From an uncultured Lachnospiraceae bacterium (GTDB lineage Bacteria; Bacillota; Clostridia; Lachnospirales; Lachnospiraceae): 36,927 nt of DNA. Both the position numbers and the translations under genes were made by a program. The notes under the pieces were generated by a model. That model saw only the letters and a list, made by a program, of their open reading frames with translations, searched no databases and had not been told where the DNA came from. The DNA lies in contig CACXMK010000016.1 in the NCBI GenBank assembly GCA_902768735.1, forward strand, positions 1 to 36,927, read 5' to 3'. The first letter of the stretch is position 1, and each line of letters starts with the position of its first letter. Positions 23,733 to 31,737 of the stretch are shown piece by piece.

Positions 23733-23761
23733 TTTACGAAGCGGACGAATCGTGATAAGAT
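23733..23761 (+). promoter_or_regulatory. Promoter of the L,D-transpeptidase gene
   Basis: TTTACG (23733-23738), a 17-base spacer and TAAGAT (23756-23761) with an extended TGA before it. RNA would start near 23768, leaving a leader of about 98 bases that contains the 18-base tandem repeats. Confidence 0.6.
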
Positions 23762-23798
23762 TAGTCCCAAATGTGCGGTATTTTGGACATAGGGTCTG

Positions 23799-23852
23799 GA
23801 TATCATAGAAAACTCAGATATCATAGAAAAGCCGGATATCATAGAAAACTTG
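23799..23852 (+). repeat. Three tandem copies of an 18-base unit in the L,D-transpeptidase leader
   Basis: Units at 23799-23816, 23817-23834 and 23835-23852 share their first 14 bases exactly (GATATCATAGAAAA) and differ only in the last four. Read in one frame they give Asp-Ile-Ile-Glu-Asn/Lys-x three times, closed by a TAA (23853-23855) that overlaps the ribosome site of the next gene. There is no ATG start for such a peptide. Confidence 0.85.
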
Positions 23853-23865
23853 TAAGGAGAATAAA

Positions 23866-25596
23866 ATGATCGATTACGGAGGAAGTAAAAAGCGCCCCGG
23901 AAAGAAAAAAATATGGCTCAGCCTGGTCCTTACGTACGGCGTTTCCGCTCTTTTGGGTATAGGCGGATATTACGGATACAGGTATTACTGCGAGAGCATC
24001 AACGACGGATTCCTGCGTGGAACTGTTGTGGACGGGGAAGACGTTTACGGATTGACGCCCGCCCACGCAGCGGATCTGATCGCGGACAAGTACGCGGACT
24101 CCCGGATCGTGATCACGGAGGGGGAGAATGTCGATCTCGAAGGCAATCTCGCTTCATACGGCTACGAGATTGACCGGGGAAAACTGAAGGACGACCTGCA
24201 GACAGTCTTCTTACAGGAAAAGGGTGACAAGCTTGCGGTCCTTAAGAGCATTTTCGACAGGTTTACGTACCATTTTGCAGTAAAGCCCGCGGAGAACACG
24301 GAGGTGTTTGAACAGAGAGTACAGGTCAGTAACCTCGGCGTCGCAAGATACCCGTCAAAAGACGCGTACCTGTATTATGAAAAAGAGTCTGACTGCATTG
24401 CGATCAAAGAGGAGATCCAGGGCAATGAGATCAGCGACGAAGCGCTTCGAGCGTATGTCAGGGAGTGCATTGCGTATACGCTGAATGAAGAGGAGGCTCC
24501 GGCAGTTCAGGCGAAGGCGGCGGATGAAGGCACAACGCAGGTGACGGAGCAGGCGCAGACGGCGGATGAAGGTGCGACGCAGGCTGCAGAGCGTGCAGCG
24601 GCAGATGGTGCCGGGCAGGTGTCAGAGGAAGGATCGACACTTGAGACGGAAAATGCGCCGGAGTCAGAGCCGCAGCAGCCATATGAAGAGATGCCTGTGG
24701 CGGGGCCGCAGCAAGTTGCGGGAGAAGGGCTGCACCGGAGCTTTGAGTTCCCCTGGAATCTCAGCGGGAAACCGGCGGTTTACGCGGACGACGCGGAGCT
24801 GACCGCAAAGAGGGACGCGATCAATGAATACGCGGGCGCAGGCCTCACTTACACGTTCGGCGAACAGAAAGAGGAGTACAATCTCCTGGATCTGGCGGAA
24901 CGGCTGATGGAGATCGAAGACGGAAAAGCGGAACTGAGCGACGAGAAGATCACGGCATTTGTTGAGGATCTGGCCGACCGGTACAACACGCGCTACCGGG
25001 AGAGAACGTTCGAATCCACGCTCGCCGGAGAGATCACGATCTCTGCCAAATACAATGATTACGGCTATACGATCATCCAGGCGGATGAAATAGAGCAGAT
25101 CCGCGAGGACATCGAGTCCCGCGAACATGTCGCCAGAGAGCCTGTCTATCTGGAAAAGAATTCCTGGGGGAACCCCTACTACCTCAGAAGGAACGGCGTG
25201 GACGACCTGGCCGGGACGTACATTGAAGTGGACCTTACCGCGCAGCATGTGTGGTATTATAAGAACGGCGAACTCTGCACGGAAACGGACTGTGTCTCGG
25301 GTGACGTGACCAATGACCACGGGACCCAGACAGGATGCTTTCCCCTCGCGTACAAAGAGAGCCCTTCCGTCCTGACCGGCGGAGAGGGAGATGAAGAGTA
25401 TGAGGAGAAGGTAGAGTACTGGATGCCTTTCTTCGAGGGACAGGGCCTGCATGACGCCAGCTGGCGGTACTATTTTGGCGGAAGGATCTATAGGGGGAAC
25501 GGATCGCACGGCTGTGTGAACCTGCCTGTATGGGCGGCAGCGGAAATCTATAATGCCGTGGAAGTCGGAACACCGATCCTTATCTTTTATGAATAA
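23866..25596 (+). CDS. L,D-transpeptidase (YkuD family) with peptidoglycan-binding region
   Basis: A 576-residue exported, membrane-anchored enzyme that crosslinks peptidoglycan through L,D bonds. One helix (about 17-37) anchors it. Residues 50-200 look like the PG_binding_4 (VanW-associated) module found before YkuD domains: GTVVDGEDVYGLTPAHAADL. Residues 205-290 are a Glu/Ala/Gln/Thr-rich low-complexity insert with a partly repeated ADEGxTQ. A second binding-like segment runs 300-420. The YkuD domain is about 450-575, with GTYIEVDLTAQHVWYY, the histidine in QGLHDASWR (His529) and the catalytic SHGCVN (Cys550) preceded by GNG. AAGGAG precedes the ATG. Divergent from glnN, sharing a 235-base regulatory region. 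Confidence 0.92.
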   Translation: MIDYGGSKKRPGKKKIWLSLVLTYGVSALLGIGGYYGYRYYCESINDGFLRGTVVDGEDVYGLTPAHAADLIADKYADSRIVITEGENVDLEGNLASYGYEIDRGKLKDDLQTVFLQEKGDKLAVLKSIFDRFTYHFAVKPAENTEVFEQRVQVSNLGVARYPSKDAYLYYEKESDCIAIKEEIQGNEISDEALRAYVRECIAYTLNEEEAPAVQAKAADEGTTQVTEQAQTADEGATQAAERAAADGAGQVSEEGSTLETENAPESEPQQPYEEMPVAGPQQVAGEGLHRSFEFPWNLSGKPAVYADDAELTAKRDAINEYAGAGLTYTFGEQKEEYNLLDLAERLMEIEDGKAELSDEKITAFVEDLADRYNTRYRERTFESTLAGEITISAKYNDYGYTIIQADEIEQIREDIESREHVAREPVYLEKNSWGNPYYLRRNGVDDLAGTYIEVDLTAQHVWYYKNGELCTETDCVSGDVTNDHGTQTGCFPLAYKESPSVLTGGEGDEEYEEKVEYWMPFFEGQGLHDASWRYYFGGRIYRGNGSHGCVNLPVWAAAEIYNAVEVGTPILIFYE

Positions 25597-25617
25597 TACT
25601 TTTTGCAAGTATTTTTT
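25595..25617 (+). terminator. A/T-rich terminator-like hairpin after the L,D-transpeptidase
   Basis: AATACTT (25595-25601) and AAGTATT (25607-25613) around a five-base loop, running into six T (25612-25617). The stem is weak; it overlaps the stop codon. Only 54 bases lie between this gene and proB. Confidence 0.45.
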
Positions 25618-25650
25618 GAATGATCAAATCAATTGACGAAAGGGCACACT

Positions 25651-26442
25651 GTGAAAAAGGACAGAATTGTAATCAAGGTCGGTACATCGACACTCACGAA
25701 CGAACTCGGCAACAGCAACCTCCGCACAATGGAGAAACTGGCCATGGTCCTCTCAGACATCCAGAACATGGGCCATGAGGTCATCCTTGTCTCTTCCGGC
25801 GCGATCGCAGTCGGCGCCAATAAGATGCATCTTAAGGAAAAGCCGAAGGAAATGCGGATGAAGCAGGCGGCTGCGGCGGTCGGCCAGTGCACGAATATGT
25901 TCTTATATGATAAGTTCTTCGGATATTATGACAAGACAGTGGGGCAGATCCTTCTGAACGCGGAAGATATCAGGGAAGAAGAGAAAAAAGAAAACCTGAG
26001 CAATACTTTCTCGGCGCTCCTTGAGCAGGGCGTCATCCCGATCGTCAATGAGAACGACTCCGTCAGCTACAAGGAGATCGAATCCGAGGAGAGGCTCTTT
26101 AGTGACAACGACGTCCTCTCTGCTGTTGTGGCTGTACTGTGCCAGGCGGACAAACTCGTGATCCTGTCGGATATCGACGGATTCTTTGACAAGGACCCCC
26201 GGCTCTTTAAGGACGCCCGCCTGATCGGGCGGATCGATGTGATCGATGACAGCGTGTATAAGCTGGCCGGAGGCGCCGGATCGAGAAGAGGGACCGGCGG
26301 AATGCGGACCAAGCTCAAGGCAGCGGATCTGGCTACCGCGCAGGGGATCGATACGATCGTTACAAACGGTAAGAATCCCGAGATCCTCTACAAGGTGGTG
26401 GCGGGAGAGCCGGCAGGGACGCTTTTTAAGGGGCGCAGATGA
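25651..26442 (+). CDS. proB: Glutamate 5-kinase, short form without PUA domain
   Basis: A 263-residue kinase that phosphorylates the side-chain carboxyl of glutamate, the first step of proline synthesis. It belongs to the amino-acid kinase fold: RIVIKVGTSTLT (5-16), VILVSSGAIAVGA, VNENDSVSYKEIE and SDNDVLSAVVA, then LVILSDIDGFFDKDPR and GTGGMRTKLKAADLA, all as in ProB. The C-terminal PUA RNA-binding domain of longer ProB proteins is absent, as in many Firmicutes. I chose GTG 25651 with AAAGGG six bases upstream; TTG 25633 is the alternative. proA, usually adjacent, is not in the window; the next gene is gpmI. Feedback by proline is expected from family knowledge only. Confidence 0.93.
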   Translation: MKKDRIVIKVGTSTLTNELGNSNLRTMEKLAMVLSDIQNMGHEVILVSSGAIAVGANKMHLKEKPKEMRMKQAAAAVGQCTNMFLYDKFFGYYDKTVGQILLNAEDIREEEKKENLSNTFSALLEQGVIPIVNENDSVSYKEIESEERLFSDNDVLSAVVAVLCQADKLVILSDIDGFFDKDPRLFKDARLIGRIDVIDDSVYKLAGGAGSRRGTGGMRTKLKAADLATAQGIDTIVTNGKNPEILYKVVAGEPAGTLFKGRR

Positions 26443-26462
26443 GAATAAATGAGCCGCAGGAC

Positions 26463-26491
26463 TTTCCGATTTCCTGTAAAAGTAGTAAAAT
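26463..26491 (+). promoter_or_regulatory. Possible promoter of gpmI
   Basis: TAAAAT (26486-26491) with a poor -35 TTTCCG (26463-26468) at 17 bases, in the 95-base gap between proB and gpmI. The leader would be about 40 bases to the GAGGAGAAT ribosome site. Confidence 0.4.
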
Positions 26492-26537
26492 ACGGCTAGA
26501 GAGCAACTGCAATTATTCTATAGATGAGGAGAATCAT

Positions 26538-28082
26538 ATGAAACAAAAGCCAGTAGTATTAATGATCCTTGACGGCTACGGACTTACAGATAATAAAGTG
26601 GGTAATGCTGTAGCAATGGCGAATACTCCGGTTATGAGCGGCCTTATGGAGAACAGCCCGTTTGTGAAGGGTTATGCCAGCGGTATGGCGGTAGGACTTC
26701 CGGACGGCCAGATGGGCAACTCCGAAGTTGGCCATATGAATATGGGCGCCGGCAGGATCGTTTATCAGGAACTGACAAGGATCACCAAGGATATCCAGGA
26801 TGGCACGTTCTTTGAGAATCCCGAGATCATGGACGCGATCAACAACTGCAAGGTGAGAAATTCTGACCTTCACATCTTCGGATTATTGAGCCCCGGCGGC
26901 GTGCACAGCCACACCTCCCATCTGTACGCTCTCCTTGAGATGTGCAAGAGAAACGGTCTCGACAGAGTCTATGTTGATTGCTTCCTTGACGGAAGAGATA
27001 CGCCTCCCCAGAGCGCCATTGACTATATCGCCGAGCTCGAGGAGAAGGAGAAGGAGATCGGCGTGGGAGAGATCGCCATGATCAGCGGCCGCTACTACGC
27101 GATGGACAGAGATAACAACTATGACCGTGTAAAACGTGCTTATGATGCGCTGACAAAGGGCGAAGGCATCACTGCGAACAGTGCTCATGAAGCAATCGTG
27201 CAGTCCTATGAGAAGGGTGAGAACGATGAGTTCGTTCAGCCTACGGTTATCCTTAAGGACGGAAAACCGATCACGACGATCAAGGACGGCGACTCCGTTA
27301 TTTTCTACAATTTCAGACCTGACAGAGCGAGAGAGATCACGCACTGCTTCTGCGACAATGAGTTTGACTATTTTGACAGAGGACCCAGGAAGAAAGTCCT
27401 GTTCGTCTGCTTCAAGGACTATGATCCGGACATCCCGAACAAGGAAGTGGCTTTCAAGAAGGTCGACGTCACCAACACCTTTGGCGAGTGGCTTGCCGCG
27501 CACGGCATGAAGCAGGCAAGGATCGCGGAGACCGAGAAGTACGCGCACGTCACGTTCTTCTTCAACGGCGGCGTTGAGACTCCCAATGAAGGGGAGGACA
27601 GGATCCTGGTCCGTTCGCCCAAGGACGTTCCGACCTATGATCTTAAGCCGGAAATGAGCGCTTACGGCGTTCTGGAGAAACTTCTGGAAGCGATCCATTC
27701 AGGGAAGTACGACGTGATCATCATCAACTTCGCGAACCCCGACATGGTCGGCCACACAGGCGTGATCCCCGCGGCAGTCAAGGCTGTCGAGGTGGTGGAT
27801 GAGTGCGTCGGCAAGGCTCTCGAAGCGATCAAGGAAGAGGGCGGCGTTCTCTTTATCTGCGCGGACCACGGCAACTGCGACGAGATGATCAATCTTGAGA
27901 CCGGCGCACCGCAGACTGCCCACTCAACGAATCCTGTTCCGTTCATCCTTGCGAACTATAAAGAGGATGTGACGCTCAGAGAGGGCGGCGTCCTGGCGGA
28001 CATCGTTCCCACACTGATCGAAGTGATGGGCATGGAGCAGCCCAAGGAGATGACAGGTAAGTCCCTGATCGTCCGCAAATAA
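26538..28082 (+). CDS. gpmI: 2,3-bisphosphoglycerate-independent phosphoglycerate mutase
   Basis: A 514-residue manganese-dependent enzyme that interconverts 3- and 2-phosphoglycerate in glycolysis. It belongs to the alkaline-phosphatase fold. VLMILDGYGLTDNK (8-20) gives the first metal ligand (Asp12), and QMGNSEVGHMNMGAGR holds the catalytic serine (Ser62). GVHSHTSHLYALLEM and LDGRDTPPQSA are insertion-domain motifs, then YNFRPDRAREI, and FANPDMVGHTG and CADHGNCDEM supply the second metal site. ATG 26538 has GAGGAG eight bases before it; a longer form from 26439 would pass through the promoter. Intact and of standard length. It ends a run of metabolic genes and is followed by a strong terminator. 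Confidence 0.96.
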   Translation: MKQKPVVLMILDGYGLTDNKVGNAVAMANTPVMSGLMENSPFVKGYASGMAVGLPDGQMGNSEVGHMNMGAGRIVYQELTRITKDIQDGTFFENPEIMDAINNCKVRNSDLHIFGLLSPGGVHSHTSHLYALLEMCKRNGLDRVYVDCFLDGRDTPPQSAIDYIAELEEKEKEIGVGEIAMISGRYYAMDRDNNYDRVKRAYDALTKGEGITANSAHEAIVQSYEKGENDEFVQPTVILKDGKPITTIKDGDSVIFYNFRPDRAREITHCFCDNEFDYFDRGPRKKVLFVCFKDYDPDIPNKEVAFKKVDVTNTFGEWLAAHGMKQARIAETEKYAHVTFFFNGGVETPNEGEDRILVRSPKDVPTYDLKPEMSAYGVLEKLLEAIHSGKYDVIIINFANPDMVGHTGVIPAAVKAVEVVDECVGKALEAIKEEGGVLFICADHGNCDEMINLETGAPQTAHSTNPVPFILANYKEDVTLREGGVLADIVPTLIEVMGMEQPKEMTGKSLIVRK

Positions 28083-28125
28083 GCGGCGAAAAAGGTGTTT
28101 TGCCACAGTTTTTTCAGCAATAATG

Positions 28126-28156
28126 GCAGGCAGGAAAAATTTTCCTGCCTGCTTTT
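28126..28156 (+). terminator. Rho-independent terminator after gpmI
   Basis: GCAGGCAGGA (28126-28135) pairs with TCCTGCCTGC (28143-28152) around an A/T loop, and TTTT follows. It separates gpmI from the five-gene transport-like cluster. Confidence 0.85.
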
Positions 28157-28165
28157 GCATTTATG

Positions 28166-28174
28166 TGGTAAAAT
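28166..28174 (+). promoter_or_regulatory. Extended -10 promoter of the five-gene cluster
   Basis: TGGTAAAAT matches an extended -10 box (TGn plus TAAAAT at 28169-28174). There is no clear -35. It lies just after the gpmI terminator and 50 bases before the first gene, in the only gap upstream of the cluster. Confidence 0.45.
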
Positions 28175-28224
28175 AACATGATATATGCAAATATATTGAG
28201 CAAATCCATGGAGATTTCTACCCG

Positions 28225-29202
28225 ATGAGTAACGAAGCAGGCAGAAAGTTAGACCGTTATCTCAAAGATAATGCGGCAGAAGCCCGCAGAGAAAACGCGG
28301 CAAAACCCGGAAAAGTGAAAAAATACAGGTCCGCCCGCCTGAGCAGATGGAGAGGGCGCGCGGTCTCCTGGCTCTATATGGCCCCGAGCCTGATCGGTGT
28401 GGGGCTGTTCTTTGTGCTCCCGTTCGGGGTCGTCATCTATTATTCGGTGATCAATAACCCCGTGCAGCAGGAATATGTGGGAACCGCAAACTTTATCCGC
28501 ACATGGAACAACAACGCGTTTCAGCTTGCGGCGCGCAATACCCTGATGTTTTCTCTGATCGCAGTTCCTCTGGCAGTTCTTTTATCGCTTTGGCTCGCAG
28601 TGATCATGGAGAGCCGGATCCCGTTTAAGAGCACTTTCCGGACGTTCTTTCTAAGTCCGATGATGGTGCCCATCGCCTCGGTGATCCTGGTGTGGCAGGT
28701 GCTGTTTGATCACAACGGACTCGTTAACGTGCTTTTATCGAGGGTCGGAGCAGACAAGATCGACTGGCTCAAATCCGATTATGCGCCGCTTGTGATCGTC
28801 CTCCTGTTTTTGTGGAAAAGCCTCGGCTACAACATGATCCTGTTCATGGCGGGCCTCTCCAGTGTCCCCAAGGACCAGATCGAGGTGGCAAGGCTTGAGA
28901 GTGCCACGGAAAACCAGATCTTCTGGAAGATCAAGGTGCGGTATCTCTCCTCCACGATCATGTTTGTCGTCATTATGTCGCTGATCAATTCCTTTAAGGT
29001 GTTCAGGGAAGTCTATCTTCTCTCGGGGGATTACCCCTACAACTCCCTGTATATGATGCAGCATTTTATGAATAATACCTTCCGGACGCTCGATTATCAG
29101 AAGCTCTCTTCCGCGGCGATCATCATGGCGGCCGTCATGATGGTCATTATCGGGATCCTTCTGATCTCGGAGGACAGGTTCGGCAGGGATCTGGAGCAGT
29201 AG
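28225..29202 (+). CDS. ABC transporter permease, MalF/UgpA-like
   Basis: A 325-residue inner-membrane protein with a basic cytoplasmic N-terminus (about 1-45) and six helices at about 48-73, 106-128, 141-162, 187-210, 244-266 and 295-315. The arrangement matches MalF/UgpA-type permeases of the carbohydrate importers. The EAA loop, which docks onto the ATPase, is at 220-243 but degenerate: the usual EAA-x3-DGA-x8-LP reads EVARLESATENQIFWKIKVR, so the glycine and the Leu-Pro pair are lost. It is the first gene of a tight cluster and 45 bases upstream of its MalG-like partner. Best guess: a transporter-derived subunit; the substrate is unknown. Confidence 0.88.
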   Translation: MSNEAGRKLDRYLKDNAAEARRENAAKPGKVKKYRSARLSRWRGRAVSWLYMAPSLIGVGLFFVLPFGVVIYYSVINNPVQQEYVGTANFIRTWNNNAFQLAARNTLMFSLIAVPLAVLLSLWLAVIMESRIPFKSTFRTFFLSPMMVPIASVILVWQVLFDHNGLVNVLLSRVGADKIDWLKSDYAPLVIVLLFLWKSLGYNMILFMAGLSSVPKDQIEVARLESATENQIFWKIKVRYLSSTIMFVVIMSLINSFKVFREVYLLSGDYPYNSLYMMQHFMNNTFRTLDYQKLSSAAIIMAAVMMVIIGILLISEDRFGRDLEQ

Positions 29203-29247
29203 CGGCGACCCGGGAGGTCCGGGAGAAATACGGAGCAGCTAAAAGAC

Positions 29248-30210
29248 ATGGCATTATTTCGTAAGAAGCATAGGGTAAGGAACATATACGAGCCGGATTA
29301 CCGGCGGTATGACGCGATCAGCGACCGCAAGAGGGCCGAGCGCCGGCGGACGTTCAGGAGAACGATCGCCGCTCTCGTTTTTGCCTTTCTTTTTCTTATG
29401 CCTACTGTTTTGACGTTTACGAATTCCTTTATGGCATCTTCGGAGATCAGCGCGAATTACGGTTCCATCTTCGCGACAAATACGTCCGGAGGAAGGGTTT
29501 ATGTATCGAAGACCGTAAACCTCAAGTTTATTCCGGATATGGTGACGTTCAGCCAGTATATCACAGTGCTTTTTAAGAGCCCGGAATACCTGATGAAATT
29601 CTGGAACTCCGTGATCTACGTCGTTCCGATCGTGATCTTCCAGCTGTTTGTCGCTTCCCTCGCTTCTTTCGGGTTCGCGAGATACCGTGGGAAGGTGAAA
29701 CAGCTCATCTTTTTTCTCTATATCGTATTGATGCTGATGCCCTATCAGGTCACGCTGGTCCCTAATTTCATGGTCTCCTCGAGGCTCGGGATCGTGGGGA
29801 CGCGCTGGGCGATCTGGCTTCCGGGCATTTTTTCGCCGTTCGCGGTGTATATGCTGACGAAATACATGAGGAGGATCCCCTATTCGCTCTATGAAGCGGC
29901 CTCGATCGACGGCGCGGGGGAGTGGCAGATCTTTACGCAGATCTGTATGCCGATCTGCAGGGGAGGACTGGCCTCTATCGCTATTTTGATCTTTATCGAT
30001 TATTGGAACATGGTAGAACAGCCGCTGATCCTTTTGGATAACGAGGAGATGTACCCGCTCTCGGTCTTCCTCTCGAGGATCAACGCGCAGGAGATTTCCC
30101 TGGCCTTTGCTGTTGCCGTGATCTACATGGTCCTTCCGATGCTTTTCTTCCTGTACGGTGAGGAGTATCTGGTGGAAGGCATCCTGTATCAGGGCGGGAT
30201 TAAGGAGTGA
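29248..30210 (+). CDS. ABC transporter permease, MalG-like
   Basis: A 320-residue inner-membrane protein with six helices (about 38-62, 119-145, 152-176, 187-206, 238-258, 283-304). Here the EAA loop is intact: EAASIDGAGEWQIFTQICMP (216-235), so at least this subunit should be able to dock on an ATPase. A long extracellular loop (about 62-115) after the first helix is larger than I expect for MalG-like permeases. It is paired with the MalF-like protein upstream. The ribosome site GGAG lies 12 bases before the ATG. The cluster encodes no ATPase. A shared ATPase such as MsmK-type could serve it, but that is inference. Confidence 0.9.
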   Translation: MALFRKKHRVRNIYEPDYRRYDAISDRKRAERRRTFRRTIAALVFAFLFLMPTVLTFTNSFMASSEISANYGSIFATNTSGGRVYVSKTVNLKFIPDMVTFSQYITVLFKSPEYLMKFWNSVIYVVPIVIFQLFVASLASFGFARYRGKVKQLIFFLYIVLMLMPYQVTLVPNFMVSSRLGIVGTRWAIWLPGIFSPFAVYMLTKYMRRIPYSLYEAASIDGAGEWQIFTQICMPICRGGLASIAILIFIDYWNMVEQPLILLDNEEMYPLSVFLSRINAQEISLAFAVAVIYMVLPMLFFLYGEEYLVEGILYQGGIKE

Positions 30211-30330
30211 CAGGGGACTGCCCGGAAACCTTCCGGACAGGGGATAAGGCAGCAGCCCGTTTTACAGCGGTTCGGGCAGCGGTTTGTATTGGCAGGAAAG
30301 AGATTTTCTGCTGCATGAGGTAGACGCAGT

Positions 30331-31737
30331 ATGTATGAGATCGAAGACAAGGAAAACAGAGAACGATATGAGCAGCAGCGCTCAAACGCCAAAAAGGACT
30401 GGGTGAAGAATTTCGCGATCGCTTTTTTGTCGATCATGCTCGTGCTCACATTTTTCTCCAATACCATCATGAATTACTCGCTTCCGCAGGTGGCGACCCA
30501 GTTCGTACAGCAGGGCAATGTCTCTCCCAAGGTGAGAGGTTCCGGAACAGCGGAGGTCGAAGACCCCTACAACGTGAAGGTGCCCAATGCGAGAGTGATC
30601 TCTGCAGTAAACGTGCGCGTGGGAGACGAAGTGAAAAAGGGCGACGTTCTCTTTGAGCTTCAGGATGAGGAGTCCGAGGACCTCAAGGCAGCAAGGCTTG
30701 AGTATACGGAAGCAAAAGCAAATTTCCAGAAAGCCCTGTTCAGCGGAGATCTGACAAATGAAGCCGTGGAGCGCATCAGGAACGGAGAATACCTGACAGA
30801 GGACGAGATGCAGGAGCGGCTCGACGCGGCAAACTCGGCTTACAACGAGGCAGTGCAGGACGACCTGGAAGCGGGGCTTGCAGTGGAGAGACTCGGAGGC
30901 GGTACAGATACATCCGGGATGGGTTCGACAGAGGCTGAGGCCGCTGCGGCCAGAGACGCGAGGAAACTTGCGGACGCGCAAGCCTACAAGGCAGAGATGG
31001 AAGCGGCCCTCACAAAAGCGACAAACCGCCGCGACACGACGATCAAGACCATCCAGGCGGAACTGGAGCTGAAGTCGATCCAGAAGACGATGGATGACGC
31101 GAAGAAAAAGGTAGATAAACTCGAGAAATCGGAAAAAGGAGCGACTGTCAAGGCACCCGTTGCGGGAACGATCACTTCCATCACCTACAGCACCGGGGAT
31201 ACGACCGCTTCAGATACGGCCGGCGCAGTGATCCGCCAGGAAGGAAAGGGGATGACCGTCAGCTTTACCTGCACCAAGGAGCAGGCGCAGACACTTAAGG
31301 TCGGCGATGAAGCCAAGCCGCAGAACGAGTGGCTGTATTCTGACTTCAAGGCAACGCTCATCAGTATTACCAATGATCCTTCGGATACCTCGGGATCCAG
31401 GATCCTGAAATTTGAGATCAAGAGCCCTCAGGTCGAAGCCGGCGATAATGTGCAGCTTACGATCGGCGCGACCTCAAAGAGCTATGACCTCACCGTACCG
31501 AACAGCGCGGTGAGAGAAGATAATAACGGAAAGTTCATCCTGATCGTCAGCAGCAAGGAGAGCCCCCTCGGAAACCGCTATATCGCGACCAGGGTGGATG
31601 TGCAGGTGCTGGACAGCGACGATCTTCTGACAGCGATCACAGGCCCTCTCAGCGGGTATGAATATGTCATCACGACTGCTACGAAGCCGGTTGCCGCCGG
31701 CATGCAGGTGCGTCTTGCGGAGGATGTGCAGCAGTGA
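30331..31737 (+). CDS. HlyD/MacA-like membrane-fusion (periplasmic adaptor-type) protein
   Basis: A 468-residue protein with a cytoplasmic N-terminus, one membrane helix (about 27-46) and a large outside domain. The two half-lipoyl segments are clear: NARVISAVNVRVGDEVKKGD (86-105) and KGATVKAPVAGTITSITYST (about 271-290). Between them lies a long charged helical hairpin (about 113-270) with two low-complexity turns, and after them a beta-barrel and a second barrel-like region. That order is the one of MacA/HlyD adaptors, which in Gram-positives often work with ABC exporters of the MacB type. Here the partner at the next gene looks like a MacB core without ATPase. Its GTGA overlap with that gene indicates translational coupling. 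Confidence 0.85.
   Translation: MYEIEDKENRERYEQQRSNAKKDWVKNFAIAFLSIMLVLTFFSNTIMNYSLPQVATQFVQQGNVSPKVRGSGTAEVEDPYNVKVPNARVISAVNVRVGDEVKKGDVLFELQDEESEDLKAARLEYTEAKANFQKALFSGDLTNEAVERIRNGEYLTEDEMQERLDAANSAYNEAVQDDLEAGLAVERLGGGTDTSGMGSTEAEAAAARDARKLADAQAYKAEMEAALTKATNRRDTTIKTIQAELELKSIQKTMDDAKKKVDKLEKSEKGATVKAPVAGTITSITYSTGDTTASDTAGAVIRQEGKGMTVSFTCTKEQAQTLKVGDEAKPQNEWLYSDFKATLISITNDPSDTSGSRILKFEIKSPQVEAGDNVQLTIGATSKSYDLTVPNSAVREDNNGKFILIVSSKESPLGNRYIATRVDVQVLDSDDLLTAITGPLSGYEYVITTATKPVAAGMQVRLAEDVQQ

Noticed and set aside
23700-23760. GlnR-type operator near glnN
   Set aside because: I looked for TGTNA-N7-TNACA on both strands; the GTAAATT/AATTTAC dyad here comes from two facing -35 boxes and does not fit.
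21504-23792. A 762-codon open frame on the plus strand opposite glnN
   Set aside because: It is rich in Arg, Val, His and Asp, matches no family, has no ribosome site and mirrors a highly conserved glutamine synthetase. Long antisense frames are expected in GC-rich genes with strong third-position bias.
23799-23852. CRISPR array
   Set aside because: The 18-base units are directly adjacent without spacers and no cas genes are nearby; this is a plain tandem repeat.
25651-26442. proB truncated (no PUA domain)
   Set aside because: The kinase domain is complete and short ProB proteins without PUA are well known; this is not a broken gene.
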